From AP-15 sp963701815 (GTDB lineage: Bacteria; Pseudomonadota; Alphaproteobacteria; ATCC43930; CGMCC-115725): 64,000 nucleotides of DNA. Each line of letters begins with the position of its first letter. Position 1 is the first letter of the stretch. Under the pieces are notes generated by a model, which had not been told where the DNA came from, ran no database searches, and saw nothing but the letters and a program-made list of their open reading frames with translations. Shown piece after piece: positions 1 through 9,504 of this stretch. The position numbers were made by a program, and so were the translations under genes. Location: assembly GCA_963701815.1 (NCBI GenBank), contig CAVPBN010000024.1:124001-188000 (forward strand). The letters run 5' to 3'.

Positions 1-109
1 CGACCTGATCTCCGGCAAAGCGCCACGGCGCCGGATTGGTATGATTATTGCGCCCTACGACCGGTCCGGTCCACTTCGATTTGCCGACCCGCAGCAATGA
101 TCGGTTCTG

Positions 110-1369
110 TCAAACCGGACGGACCAGGGCGTGGCGCTTGCGGCCGGCGCTGAGCTTCAGCATTCCTTGCGGATCCAGATCGGCGAGCGACACGACGCGG
201 CGTTCGTCGCTGATGACGGCGTCGTTGAGCCGGGCGCCGCCGCCGCGAATGAGCCGCCTCGCCTCGCCGTTGGAGGCGGCGAGCCCGGCGCGGCTGAACA
301 GCTCGGCGACGGCGACCCCGCGTTCGAGCAGGTCCCGCGGCAATCCGGTCTGCGGCAATTCGCTGCCGCTGCCGCCCTCCTCAAAGACCCGGCGCGCGGT
401 CTCGGCCGCCGCCAGTGCGGCGGTCCGGCCATGGCACAGCGCGGTCGCCTCGGAGGCCAGGATCTTTTTGGCGTCGTTGATCTCGCCATCTTCGAGCCGG
501 GCAATGTCGTCGAGCGGCAGCTCGGTGAACAGGCGCAGGAAGCGGCCGACATCGGCATCCTCGGTGTTGCGCCAGAACTGCCAATATTCGTAGGGCGACA
601 AGCGCTCCGCATTGAGCCACACCGCACCGCCGACGCTTTTGCCCATCTTGGCGCCGGCGGCGGTCGTGATCAGCGGCGTCGTCAACCCGAACAGGCTGCG
701 CCCGTCGGCCCGCCGCGCCAGTTCGACGCCGCCGACGATGTTGCCCCACTGATCCGAGCCGCCGATCTGCAGGGCGCAGTCGAACCGCCGCGCCAATTCG
801 ACGAAATCATAGGCCTGCAGGATCATGTAGTTGAATTCGAGAAAGCTCAGCGGCTGGTCGCGTTCGAGCCGCAGCCGCACGCTGTCCTGGGTCAGCATCC
901 GGTTGACCGAGAAATGCCGCCCGATGTCGCGCAGCATCGCGACGTAACGCAGATCGTCGAGCCAGTCGGCGTTGTTGACCATCATTGCCGGGTTTGGGAC
1001 GGCATCGCCGGGGCCGTCGCCGAAATCGAGAAACCGGCCGAAGATCCGGCCGATGCCGGCGAGATTCCGGCCGATTTCGGCGTCGTCGAGCAATGGGCGC
1101 CCGGTATCCTTGCCCGACGGATCGCCGATCCGGGTGGTGCCGCCGCCCATCAGCACGATCGGCCGGTGCCCGCATCTTTGCAGCAGGCGCAACAGCATGA
1201 TCGACAGCAGGCTGCCGACATGCAAACTGTCGGCAGTGCAGTCATAGCCGACATAGGCGGTGACCGCACCGGCGTCGAGGCGCGCGTCGAGCGCATCGAG
1301 GTCGGTGCACTGATGCACAAAGCCGCGTTCGACGGCGGTCGACAGAAAGGCGGAGCGAGGAGGCGACAT
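110..1369 (-). CDS. tyrS: Tyrosyl-tRNA synthetase
   Basis: Cytoplasmic class I aminoacyl-tRNA synthetase that charges tRNA-Tyr. The 419-residue length is normal for bacterial TyrS. Visible marks are the HIGH-type motif HVGS at about residues 50-53, the KMSKS-type motif KMGKS near residue 240, the tyrosine-pocket segment GGSDQWGNI, and a C-terminal S4-like RNA-binding domain (residues about 350-415). I chose the ATG at 1367-1369 because the protein then begins just before the family-typical ERGFVHQCTD segment. An upstream in-frame start would add 23 residues lying inside the divergent anmK gene. This start codon overlaps that of anmK (CATG). The frame is intact. Identification is secure; the exact start is less so. 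Confidence 0.95.
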   Translation of the reverse strand: MSPPRSAFLSTAVERGFVHQCTDLDALDARLDAGAVTAYVGYDCTADSLHVGSLLSIMLLRLLQRCGHRPIVLMGGGTTRIGDPSGKDTGRPLLDDAEIGRNLAGIGRIFGRFLDFGDGPGDAVPNPAMMVNNADWLDDLRYVAMLRDIGRHFSVNRMLTQDSVRLRLERDQPLSFLEFNYMILQAYDFVELARRFDCALQIGGSDQWGNIVGGVELARRADGRSLFGLTTPLITTAAGAKMGKSVGGAVWLNAERLSPYEYWQFWRNTEDADVGRFLRLFTELPLDDIARLEDGEINDAKKILASEATALCHGRTAALAAAETARRVFEEGGSGSELPQTGLPRDLLERGVAVAELFSRAGLAASNGEARRLIRGGGARLNDAVISDERRVVSLADLDPQGMLKLSAGRKRHALVRPV

Positions 1370-2459
1370 GGCGGCCTCATCTAGCACAAATCTGCGCTCG
1401 GCGCTGGGTCTGATGAGCGGGACCTCGCTCGACGGCATCGACGCGGCGGTGATCGAGACCGACGGCGGCGAGCGGGTCGTTCCCGGCCCGGCCCTGACGG
1501 TCCCTTATCCCGGCGATTTCCGCGATCGGCTGCGGGCGGTGCTGGGCGGCGTCGGCCCGGTCGCCGATGTCGAAGCCGAGCTGACCCGGCTTCACGCCGG
1601 GGCCGTCGAGGCTTTTCGCGCGCAATATCCGGAAATCGCGTTCGATCTGATCGGCTTTCACGGCCATACGATCCTGCATCGCCCGGCCGAGCGCCGCACC
1701 TGGCAATTGGGCGACGGCGCGGATCTGGCGCACCGGGTCGGGGTCGATGTGGTCGGCGATTTCCGCGGCGCCGATGTCGCCGCCGGCGGCGAGGGCGCGC
1801 CGCTCGCCCCGCTCTATCACGCCGCGCTCGCCTCGCCGCTGGCCAAGCCGGTGGCGATCCTGAACCTCGGCGGCGTCGCCAATGTCACCTGGATCGGTCC
1901 GGACGGAGACATCCTCGCTTTCGACACCGGGCCGGGCAATGCGCCGATCGACGATTGGGCGCGCCGCCATACCGGCGCCGACGCGGATATCGACGGCGCG
2001 CTGGCGCTGGCCGGACAGCCGTCGGCCGCCCATATCGCGCGTTTTCTGAAAGCGCCCTATTTCGCGCGGCGACCGCCGAAATCGCTCGACCGCGACGATT
2101 TCCGCGAGTTGGCTGCCGAGGACCTGTCGCCCGCCGATGGGGCGGCCAGCTTGACCGAGATGACGGCGGCGGCCGTCGCCGTCGGCCGCGATCATTTCCC
2201 GGCCCCGGTATGCCAATGGCTCGTCTGCGGCGGCGGGCGGCACAACCCCGCGCTGATGGCGGCATTGGCGCGCTTGCTCGACGCACCGGTGCGGCCGGTC
2301 GAGGCGGTCGGCTGGAGCGGCGACGCGCTGGAAGCCCAGGCCTTCGCCTATCTGGCGGTCCGCTCGGTCCGGGGGCTGCCGCTCAGCCTGCCGTCGACGA
2401 CCGGGGCGCCGCGGCCGACCCGCGGCGGTAGGCTATATCGCTCGACCGTCAGTGGGTGA
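1368..2459 (+). CDS. anmK: Anhydro-N-acetylmuramic acid kinase
   Basis: Cell-wall recycling enzyme that hydrolyses and phosphorylates 1,6-anhydro-MurNAc to MurNAc-6-phosphate in the cytoplasm. The product is 363 residues, the usual family length. The ASKHA-fold phosphate motif GLMSGTSLDGID is at residues 14-25, FDTGPGNAPIDDW lies mid-protein, and a C-terminal VCGGGRHN motif is present. It is divergent from tyrS, with overlapping start codons, a pairing common in alphaproteobacteria. Its 3' end overlaps the convergent rpoH stop by 11 bp. The short N-terminal extension before LMSGTSLDG could mean the true start is slightly downstream. No frame defect is seen. Confidence 0.95.
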   Translation: MAASSSTNLRSALGLMSGTSLDGIDAAVIETDGGERVVPGPALTVPYPGDFRDRLRAVLGGVGPVADVEAELTRLHAGAVEAFRAQYPEIAFDLIGFHGHTILHRPAERRTWQLGDGADLAHRVGVDVVGDFRGADVAAGGEGAPLAPLYHAALASPLAKPVAILNLGGVANVTWIGPDGDILAFDTGPGNAPIDDWARRHTGADADIDGALALAGQPSAAHIARFLKAPYFARRPPKSLDRDDFRELAAEDLSPADGAASLTEMTAAAVAVGRDHFPAPVCQWLVCGGGRHNPALMAALARLLDAPVRPVEAVGWSGDALEAQAFAYLAVRSVRGLPLSLPSTTGAPRPTRGGRLYRSTVSG

Positions 2460-3334
2460 CGAGGCGGCGCTCGATGGCGGCGGCCTTGATCGCCTTTTGC
2501 AATTTCTCGAAGGCGCGCACTTCGATCTGACGCACCCGTTCGCGCGAGATGCCGTATTGCTGCGACAGATCCTCGAGCGTGGTCGGGTTGTCGCGCAGCC
2601 GCCGCTCGGTCAGGATGTGGCGCTCGCGGTCGTTGAGATGCGTCATCGCCTTTTCGAGAAGGTCGCGGCGCAGACCGAGCTCCTGGCGCTCGCCGAGCCG
2701 CACCTCCTGGCTCTCGCTCTCGTCGACCAGCCAATCCTGCCATTCGCCCTCGCTGTCGACTGCGCAGCGGCGCGTTCAGCGAATGGTCGGGGCTCGCGAG
2801 CCGCCGGTTCATGCTGACCACATCGGCCTCGGGGACATCGAGTTCGGTGGCGATCTTTTTGAGATTTTCGGGCGAAAGGTCGCCCTCTTCCATCGCCTGC
2901 AGCTGGCCCTTGAGTTTGCGCAGATTGAAGAACAGCTTTTTCTGCGCCGCCGTGGTGCCCATCTTGACCAGCGACCACGAGTGCAGGATGTACTCCTGGA
3001 TCGCGGCGCGGATCCACCACATCGCGTAGGTCGCCAAGCGGAAGCCGCGATCGGGATCGAAGCGCTTGACCGCCTGCATCATCCCGACATTGCCCTCGGA
3101 GATCAGCTCCGACAGCGGCAGCCCGTAGCCGCGATAGCCCATCGCGATCTTGGCGACGAGGCGCAAATGGCTGGTCACCAGCCGGTGCGCGGCCTGCGGG
3201 TCCTCATGCTCCTTCCAGCTTTTGGCGAGCATGTATTCCTCGCCCGGCTCCAGCATCGGAAATTTGCGGATCTCCTGCAGATACCGGGTCAAATTCCCTT
3301 CGGAAGAGACGGAAGGCAGCGAGAGGGTGGCCAT
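2449..3334 (-). CDS. rpoH: RNA polymerase sigma-32 (heat-shock sigma factor), frameshifted
   Basis: Alternative sigma factor for heat-shock promoters. Starting at the ATG at 3332-3334, the frame shows sigma region 2 (TYAMWWIRAAIQEYI), then the RpoH box QKKLFFNLRKLK that marks this subgroup. Region 4 with the helix-turn-helix QQYGISRERVRQIE lies in another frame, closed at 2449. An extra T near 2761 (plus strand) breaks the frame after LNAPLR. Removing it restores the family segment SEGEWQDWLVDESES and gives about 294 residues, the normal size. I infer a sequencing indel, because a dead rpoH is unlikely. It lies 110 bp downstream of rluD on the same strand, a conserved alphaproteobacterial arrangement. 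Confidence 0.9.
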
Positions 3335-3444
3335 CGACGATCGTTGCTCCAAGGTGGCTCGAATATGGGTAAACGCCGGCCGGAGATTCCGGATCCCGTT
3401 TCGCCATATCAAAACCCTACTAACATAGTCGGGTTTTGTCCAGT

Positions 3445-4401
3445 TTAAAGTCGCTCTAAATCAGTAAACAGTCCGTGAAGGTCGGCCGGCAGCGCGCTGT
3501 CGAATTCGAGATGTCCGCCGCCGGCGGGGTGGGCGAAGCCGAGCCGGCGGGCATGCAATGCCTGCCGCGGGAAATCGGCGATCCGGGCCCCCAGCGGACC
3601 CGATCGGGCGACGGCACGGCCGGCGCGGGCGCCGTAAAGCGGATCGCCGATCAGCGGGTGACCGCGCTCGGCGAGATGAACCCGGATCTGATGGGTCCGG
3701 CCGGTGGCGAGGCGGCATTCGAGCAGCGCCGCCTCGGCCGCAAAGCTGCGCGCGACCCGATAACGGGTCAGCGCAGGCTTTCCTTTCCCTTCCCCGACGA
3801 CGGCCATCTTTTTGCGGTTCGCCGGGCTGCGGCCGATGTTGCCGGCGATCTCGCCGGCGCCGAGGGAGGGCACTCCCCACACGAAGGCGGCATAGACGCG
3901 ATCGATGTGGCGCAGCGCGAAATCGCGCGACAATGCGCGGTGCGCCATCTCGGATTTGGCGACGACCATCAGCCCGCTGGTGCCCTTGTCGAGACGATGC
4001 ACGATGCCCGGCCGGCGCACGCCGCCGATCCCGGACAAGCCCGTGCCGCAATGCGCGATCAGCGCGTTGACCAGGGTGCCGTCGGGATTTCCCGGGGCCG
4101 GGTGAACGACCAGGCCGGCGGGCTTGTCGATGACGATCAGATGTGCATCCTCAAAGCGGATATCGAGCGCGAGCGGCTGGGCTGCCGGCGCCGCATCTTC
4201 GGTATCGGGGAAGATTACGACAAAACTTTGCCCGGAACGCACGCGCAGCGAAGGATCCCGAAGCGGAATGTCGCGGTGCAGTACATGGCCCCCCTCGATC
4301 AGCCGCTTGAGCCGGGTCCGCGAGAATGCCGGCAGGCGAAGCGCCAGCATCCGGTCGAGGCGCTGCCCGACATCGGTTTCATCCGCTCGAACCTCGACCA
4401 T
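3445..4401 (-). CDS. rluD: RluA/RluD-family 23S rRNA pseudouridine synthase
   Basis: Isomerises uridines to pseudouridine in helix 69 of 23S rRNA if it is a true RluD. An S4 domain occupies residues about 1-65 (GQRLDRMLALRLPAFSRTRL). The catalytic signature HRLDKGTSG, with the active Asp, is near residue 140, and RTHQIRVHLAERGHPLIGD follows, as in the whole RluA family. I prefer the ATG at 4401 (318 residues) over a GTG 33 bp upstream because the protein then opens with the usual VRADETDVGQRLDR. It is probably transcribed with rpoH and is divergent from the DUF6476 gene. RluC is an alternative, but the neighbourhood favours RluD. Confidence 0.9.
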   Translation of the reverse strand: MVEVRADETDVGQRLDRMLALRLPAFSRTRLKRLIEGGHVLHRDIPLRDPSLRVRSGQSFVVIFPDTEDAAPAAQPLALDIRFEDAHLIVIDKPAGLVVHPAPGNPDGTLVNALIAHCGTGLSGIGGVRRPGIVHRLDKGTSGLMVVAKSEMAHRALSRDFALRHIDRVYAAFVWGVPSLGAGEIAGNIGRSPANRKKMAVVGEGKGKPALTRYRVARSFAAEAALLECRLATGRTHQIRVHLAERGHPLIGDPLYGARAGRAVARSGPLGARIADFPRQALHARRLGFAHPAGGGHLEFDSALPADLHGLFTDLERL

Positions 4402-4487
4402 CCGGATCTCGGCCGCTCCGGGCTCAGCCGGCACAGCGGTGCCCCGGCGCCGTGCGTCGATCCACGGCCGGCCGCGGAATTAGGCTG

Positions 4488-4784
4488 ATGGGGGCGCTGC
4501 GAATCTTGGTCGCGGTCATGGGCATCGTGATCATCGTCGGATTCGGGGTCGTCATCGCCGTCATTGCGGGCCGCCTTTCGCGCGGCGGCGGCGCGACGCC
4601 GGCGCACTCCTTTGGCGCTGCCGACATCGACATCCCGCGCGGCTCCCGCATCGAGGCGATGACCACCGCACCGGATCGGGTGATCCTTGAACTCGTCCTG
4701 CCCGATGGCGGGCGGCAGCTCGTCGTGATCGACCTGAACACCGGCATCCGCCTCGGCACGATCGGGCTGAACCCGGCGCCTTGA
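4488..4784 (+). CDS. DUF6476 family small membrane protein
   Basis: A 98-residue protein with one N-terminal transmembrane helix (residues about 4-28, hydrophobic and Val/Ile rich) followed by a periplasmic or cytoplasmic domain ending near TGIRLGTIGLN. Alphaproteobacteria carry a small protein of this shape divergently next to rluD, annotated DUF6476, with no known function. The ATG at 4488 was chosen because it places the helix at the N terminus. Longer in-frame readings upstream run through the rluD coding region. No paralogue is seen in the window. Confidence 0.7.
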   Translation: MGALRILVAVMGIVIIVGFGVVIAVIAGRLSRGGGATPAHSFGAADIDIPRGSRIEAMTTAPDRVILELVLPDGGRQLVVIDLNTGIRLGTIGLNPAP

Positions 4785-5029
4785 CCCGGACGGCGTCGCC
4801 GACGACCCGCAGCGTCGCTGTGCTCGACGCCGCGTTTCTGCCGCGGATCGCAAGGCGTGCCATCTCCCGAGCTTATCGCAAATACTCCGAATTTCCCGAC
4901 GCCGCGGCCACTCGGAATGCATTGCCGCGCGGCCGTTTGCAGGGATGCGATTTTTTCGCGGTTTTTTGCTTGCGTTTCGGGCAGATAAGCCTATTTATCC
5001 GCCACTCGACGCAGTCGCACGTGCCTATG

Positions 5030-5384
5030 GCCCATGGTGGTTATGCAACGACGTAACGCGTCCTTTTTGGTTGCCCGGCTGCGAGGCCGGTCCCGAGAGG
5101 GAGGTCGGTATGGTTGCTTTCCGGCTGGGGGACGTGATGCCCTGTCCCGACGCCAATTTACGCGGAACTCGTCTGCGCGGGCGGGGTAATCGGGTCATCG
5201 ATCCGAGCAGTTCAAGCTAAGCCGCACTGAATTGCCGGTCCGGGCCGGGTCCGGACTTGGTTTTTGGGTCGCGTTCGGTCGGACGCTGGCCTGCGCGTGC
5301 GAAAGAGCCTCCGCACGCCGCAGTGCCCCGGTCCCCCGACACCGACCCAGTGTCGCCTAGCCGTCTGCGTGAAGGATGACCTGA
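5030..5384 (+). ncRNA. Candidate speF-type leader RNA upstream of ornithine decarboxylase
   Basis: The 600-bp gap from 4785 to 5384 has no convincing gene. Its downstream half is rich in short GC stems, for example gggac/gtccc at about 5129-5148, a stem-loop at about 5189-5207 and another around 5234-5256. It ends directly at the start of a type III ornithine decarboxylase. The speF leader family described in alphaproteobacteria occupies exactly this position and is thought to control polyamine synthesis. Placement is therefore by context plus visible stems, not by covariance scoring. The stretch 4785-5030 shows nothing I recognise. Confidence 0.5.
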
Positions 5385-6519
5385 TTGATGAATGAGAGGA
5401 TTGCGCGTTTCCTCGCCGAAAATACCCCCGAAACCCCGTGCCTCGTCGTCGATCTCGACGCGATCGGCGGGGCCTACGACGCGCTGCGCCGGCACCTGCC
5501 GCTGGCCCGGATCTTTTATGCGGTGAAGGCGAACCCGGCGGCGGAGATCGTCGCCATGCTCGAAGCAAAGGGCGCCAATTTCGACGTGGCGAGCCGCGGC
5601 GAGATCGAGCTGTGCCTGGGAAACCGCATCGCCGCCGACCGGCTGTCCTTCGGCAATACGATCAAAAAGGAAAAGGACATCGCCTTTGCCTATCAGGCCG
5701 GGCTGCGACTTTTCGCTTTCGACAGCGAGCACGAGCTCGACAAGTTGACGCGCGCCGCTCCCGGAGCGCGCGTCTTCTGCCGCATCCTGGTAACTTGCGA
5801 GGGTGCCGAGTGGCCGCTCTCGCGCAAGTTCGGCTGCGCCCCGGAAATGGCGGTCGGATTGTTGCGCAAGGCCCGCGAGCGCGGTCTCGACCCCTATGGC
5901 GTATCGTTTCATGTCGGTTCGCAGCAGACCGATCCCGGACAATGGGACCGCGCGGTCGGCACCGCGGCGCATATGTTCTCGGCTCTTGGCCGAATTGGAT
6001 ATCGATCTGCGCATGGTCAATATCGGCGGCGGATTTCCGGCGCATTACCGCGGCGAGGTGCCGGAGGCAGGGCTTTACGCGCAGGCGGTGATGGCGACGA
6101 TCACCCGGCATTTCGGCAACCGCCTGCCGGAGATCATCATCGAGCCGGGGCGCTCGCTGGTCGGCGATGCCGGGATCATCCAGAGCGAGGTCGTGCTGAT
6201 CTCGCAAAAGGGCGGCGGCGACGACAAGCGGTGGGTCTATCTCGATGTCGGCAAGTTCAACGGGCTCGCAGAGACGATGGACGAGAGCATCAAATATCGG
6301 ATTCGGACGCCGGGACGCGACGGCGCTGCCGGCCCGGTCATTCTCGCCGGGCCGACCTGCGACAGCGCCGACATCCTCTACGAAAAGACCGAATACAAGC
6401 TGCCGCTCGGCCTCGCGGTCGGCGACAAGGTCGAGATCCTGTCGACCGGCGCCTACACCGCGAGCTACGCCTCGGTCGGTTTCAACGGCTTCACCCCGAT
6501 CCGCACCTACTGCATCTGA
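5385..6519 (+). CDS. odc: Type III PLP-dependent ornithine (lysine) decarboxylase, frameshifted
   Basis: Fold type III (alanine-racemase-like) decarboxylase converting ornithine, and in some alphaproteobacteria lysine, to putrescine or cadaverine. The PLP lysine is K47 in YAVKANP. HVGSQQTD and the glycine loop MVNIGGGFPA bind phosphate, EPGRSLVGDAG follows, and the C-terminal GPTCDSAD carries the active-site Cys. An extra T at about 5986-5987 shifts the frame after AHMFSAL. Corrected, the protein has 377 residues, the usual length. It follows a structured leader, suggesting polyamine feedback. Its 3' end overlaps the convergent DUF1194 gene by 13 bp. Confidence 0.88.
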
Positions 6520-7260
6520 GCGTCTTCCCCCTCGCCCTCGCGCGGGCGAGGCTGTGGGCGAGGGCGGGGCTGTGCCGCCGCTGCGGATCGGGGTGCGATG
6601 TCGTCGGAGCCGGCGACCTCCTGCACGAGTTTTCGCAGCATCGCCTCGGCGAAGCTGGCGAAATCCTGCGCCGCGATGACAAAGGCCGCGGGGCCGCCGA
6701 TCACATTGCGGCGATAATAGGCTTCGAGCCACGGCTCCTCGGTCAGGATCGCCAGCCCGTTGATCGTGATCCCTGCCGCGGCGATGCGGTCGCGCACAGG
6801 CGCCGGCGCCGCGCCGAAATCGGCCATTCCGTCGCCCGAAATGTCGATCACCCGCCGCGCCGCCGGCATCGGCAGATGGTCGAATTGCGCCGCCGCGGCG
6901 GCGAGCGCCGGGCCGATCGCGGTCAGGCCGCGCGAACTTCGCCCGGTGGCGCGCACGGCCGCGGCAAACGCGCGCGGCGCTGCGCTGGTCGGTAACCGCG
7001 GTCCAGTCGACCGTGACTTTGATCTTGTCGGGGTCCGACCATTCGAGCACCAGAACCTCGATCCCGCCCGCGGCGCCGCCGATCGCCTGCAACAGCCGCG
7101 GATCGGCGAACGCGCGGGCAATCCCTTCATGCTGCAGGATGTAGGAATCGGGCGTCACGCTGGCCGAAACATCCACCGCCAGGACGACGGCGAGGGCGGC
7201 GCCATGCGCCGGGGTCGCGGCGAGCCAGAACGTCATGGCGATCACCAGCAGTCTGCACAT
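6507..7260 (-). CDS. DUF1194 (VWA-like) secreted protein, frameshifted
   Basis: Exported protein with a von Willebrand A-like fold. A signal peptide covers residues 1-20 and is followed by the metal-binding MIDAS motif DVSASVTPDSY. The second half reads VIDISGDGMADFG and WLEAYYRRNVIGGP, as in DUF1194 proteins of alphaproteobacteria; function is unknown. The frame breaks at about 6969-6980 in a GCGCGC run. Corrected, it gives about 250 residues. The C terminus is an odd Pro/Arg repeat encoded by a GC-rich hairpin element at 6530-6570, probably an acquired tail. It is convergent with the decarboxylase. Confidence 0.75.
6530..6551. repeat. GC-rich hairpin, REP-like, possible shared terminator
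   Basis: An 8-bp perfect stem, cctcgccc/gggcgagg, with a 6-nt loop, followed by a further partial copy (gtgggcgaggg) up to about 6570. It sits between two convergent genes and inside the 3' end of the DUF1194 reading frame. It could act as a bidirectional terminator, but there is no T-run. The repeated form resembles dispersed intergenic repeats of GC-rich alphaproteobacteria. Confidence 0.45.
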
Positions 7261-7386
7261 CGGAATGCCGTTGTCGAACCTGGGTGAGACCGCGATATTC
7301 GATTGCGAAGGGGAGGGGCGAAGCCTATTGCCGGCGGGTTTGCAGGGCTATAAGGCGACATCGCGGCAATTCCGGGAGGGAGAGGG

Positions 7387-7851
7387 ATGAATCGGACGAT
7401 TTCGGCCTGCGCCGCGATCACGCTCGGCATGATGGCGTTCGGCGCTTTCGCGGCGACCAAACACCCGGCGGCGAAGGGGCCGCCGCCCTGCGGCGCGATC
7501 GCGTTTCGCGCGGCAGCTTCCGGCGCGGGCGACGGCGATCGGCAGGCCGGGTATTATCGATCGCGCTACGGCACGCTGGCGCTGCATGCCGATGTCAAGC
7601 AGGGCCAGGCGGTGGACTATTTCGTGCTCGCCGACGGCAAGCGGCTCGCCGCGGCGCCGGCCGCCTTGCCCGATTGGGCCGCAAATTGCGCGGTCGCCAA
7701 GAAATTGCCAAAGCCGGCCGCAGCCGGAACCTCGCCCTGTACCGGCGAGCGCTTCAAGGTCGCGCTGGCCCATGCCGGCAGCGAGAGGCTGGCGTTGCTC
7801 TACGGGTTCGACGGCTCGGCTTGGCATTATTGCGGTGCCGGCGGTTATTGA
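7387..7851 (+). CDS. Secreted protein of unknown function
   Basis: A 154-residue protein with a clear signal peptide (residues 1-22, ending AFGAFA) and a strong ribosome site (gggagggagaggg just before ATG). The mature part has four cysteines that could form disulfides, a YYRSRYGTLALHADVKQG segment and a C-terminal GFDGSAWHYCGAGGY. I recognise no domain. It stands alone between convergent and tandem neighbours, so context does not suggest a role. Codon use is like the rest of the chromosome. Confidence 0.6.
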   Translation: MNRTISACAAITLGMMAFGAFAATKHPAAKGPPPCGAIAFRAAASGAGDGDRQAGYYRSRYGTLALHADVKQGQAVDYFVLADGKRLAAAPAALPDWAANCAVAKKLPKPAAAGTSPCTGERFKVALAHAGSERLALLYGFDGSAWHYCGAGGY

Positions 7852-8053
7852 TACGCGATAGCTCCGTCAAATTCGCGGATACCGAAGTAGTAGGACATTG
7901 CCAGGATGCAAGCAGTGCCTGTAAGCTCGCGGTCATCGATGGCTGCGGCTGACGAAGCTCAGGCGAGCTGTGAATGCTGTCGCCCAAGAAATTGAAGGAA
8001 GCGGCGAACCCGTTCCGAGATGCTTTAGCCGCCCGGTTAGGGAGTGAACGTGA

Positions 8054-9460
8054 ATGCTTGAGTTGCTGGAGCACCAGAAAAAGCTGACGGCAAATCAGTG
8101 GAAGATCGCCGGCGCCGCGACGCTCGGCGACATGCTCGATTTCTTCGATTTCTTCCTGATCGGCTTTGTTTTGGCCTTCGTCGTCAAAGGGTGGCATCTG
8201 ACCTACGGGCAGTCGGCGGCGATCCTGCTCGCTTCGGGGATTACGGCGCCGTTCGGTTCGCTGCTGTATGGCTGGATGGCCGACAAAGTCGGCCGCCGTA
8301 CCGCGCTGATCACCGCTGTACTCAACGTCTCGCTGGCGACCGGGGCGATGGCGCTGACGCCCGAAGGAGGCTGGATCTATCTGGTGGTTTGCCGCTTTTT
8401 TGTCGGGTTCGCGGTTACCGGGCTGTACTCGGTCGATATCACCTTGATGCAGGAGTTCTCGCCGGCCAGCAAGCGCGGGTGGTTTACCGGGATCACCACC
8501 ACCATGCTGCCGGCCGGACAATTGCTTGCCGCCCTTCTCGGCGCTTATGCCGCACCCTATATCGGCTGGCGCGGAATGGTCGCCATCGGGTTGCTGCCTG
8601 CGTTCCTGTGCCTCTACATCCGCGCTTTCGTTCCCGAATCGCCGCATTGGCTGCTCCGCCAGGGCAGGGTCGAAGAAGCGCGACGAGCGCTCGCCTGGGC
8701 CTTGAAGATGGACCCGGCGCAAATCCCATTGCCGGCCGTGCCCCCCGTGGTCGAGCAGACCCGCTGGCTCGAAATCTTCAAATACCCGCGTAGCGTCATC
8801 GCCGGCTGCCTGACCGGGCTCACGCAAACCGGCGGCGTGGGGCTGGGCCTCTGGCTCGTGACCTTGCTCGTCATGGTGCTCAAGGTGAGCCCGCCCGAGG
8901 CTTCGAAACTCGTCATCTGGGTCAGCGTCCTGGCGATTTTGGGGCGGTTTTTCGCGTCATGGATATCGGACGCCTGGGGGCGCCGCGCTTCCGGCATTTT
9001 CACCTGCCTGATCGCGGGCATCCTGATGTCGCTCGCCGGTTACCTGCATGACGTCTTCATCGGCGGGGTGTCGCTGTTTTTCGTGATGGTCCTACTTCAG
9101 AGCTTTTTCGGCAGCGGCAATTACTCGATCGTCGGGCCTTATATGGGAGAGTTGTGGCCGGCGCGGCTGCGCGGCAGCGGCATGGGCTTTGTCTATGGCG
9201 TCGGCAATCTCGGCAAGTTCATCGGCCCGGCCGGGCTGGCGCTGATCGCCGGCTCGTCAAACTTTGTCAGTCCTAAGGCCACCCTCGATGCGCTGATCCC
9301 AGGGTTCAACTATTTCGCCTTCTGGTATTTTTTAGGTGCGGTCGCCTTCTGGTTCATCGGTATGGAAACCCGCGGCAAAACCATCGACCAGATCGAGCGC
9401 GATCTCGCGGGGTCTCCGACCGTCGCGGCGGGAGCAGCGGACCAAGCCGCCGGCGACTGA
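8054..9460 (+). CDS. Major facilitator superfamily transporter, metabolite:H+ symporter type
   Basis: Inner-membrane carrier of 468 residues with about 12 hydrophobic segments. The loop 2-3 motif GWMADKVGRRTAL and the mid-loop PESPHWLLRQGRVEEARR are typical of the sugar-porter/MHS-like branch. An acidic patch, DMLDFFDFF, in helix 1 suggests proton coupling to an organic acid or aromatic substrate, although substrate cannot be read from sequence. The ribosome site ggagtgaacgtga precedes the ATG. Just downstream lies a decayed hydroxy-acid oxidase fragment, so a hydroxy-acid substrate is possible but unproven. Confidence 0.85.
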   Translation: MLELLEHQKKLTANQWKIAGAATLGDMLDFFDFFLIGFVLAFVVKGWHLTYGQSAAILLASGITAPFGSLLYGWMADKVGRRTALITAVLNVSLATGAMALTPEGGWIYLVVCRFFVGFAVTGLYSVDITLMQEFSPASKRGWFTGITTTMLPAGQLLAALLGAYAAPYIGWRGMVAIGLLPAFLCLYIRAFVPESPHWLLRQGRVEEARRALAWALKMDPAQIPLPAVPPVVEQTRWLEIFKYPRSVIAGCLTGLTQTGGVGLGLWLVTLLVMVLKVSPPEASKLVIWVSVLAILGRFFASWISDAWGRRASGIFTCLIAGILMSLAGYLHDVFIGGVSLFFVMVLLQSFFGSGNYSIVGPYMGELWPARLRGSGMGFVYGVGNLGKFIGPAGLALIAGSSNFVSPKATLDALIPGFNYFAFWYFLGAVAFWFIGMETRGKTIDQIERDLAGSPTVAAGAADQAAGD

Positions 9461-9504
9461 TCCGAGGCTGCCTGGCGGTTTCTCGGCGGGTCAGCGGTTG
9501 CGGG

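Noticed and set aside
1..109. Gene end at the left window edge
   Set aside because: No frame with recognisable residues; too short to call.
2755..2770. Programmed frameshifting in rpoH
   Set aside because: No slippery run or stem at the site, and the same kind of one-base insertion occurs in 20 other genes.
4945..5220. Open frame of 91 codons inside the decarboxylase leader
   Set aside because: No convincing ribosome site or composition; it overlaps the predicted structured RNA.
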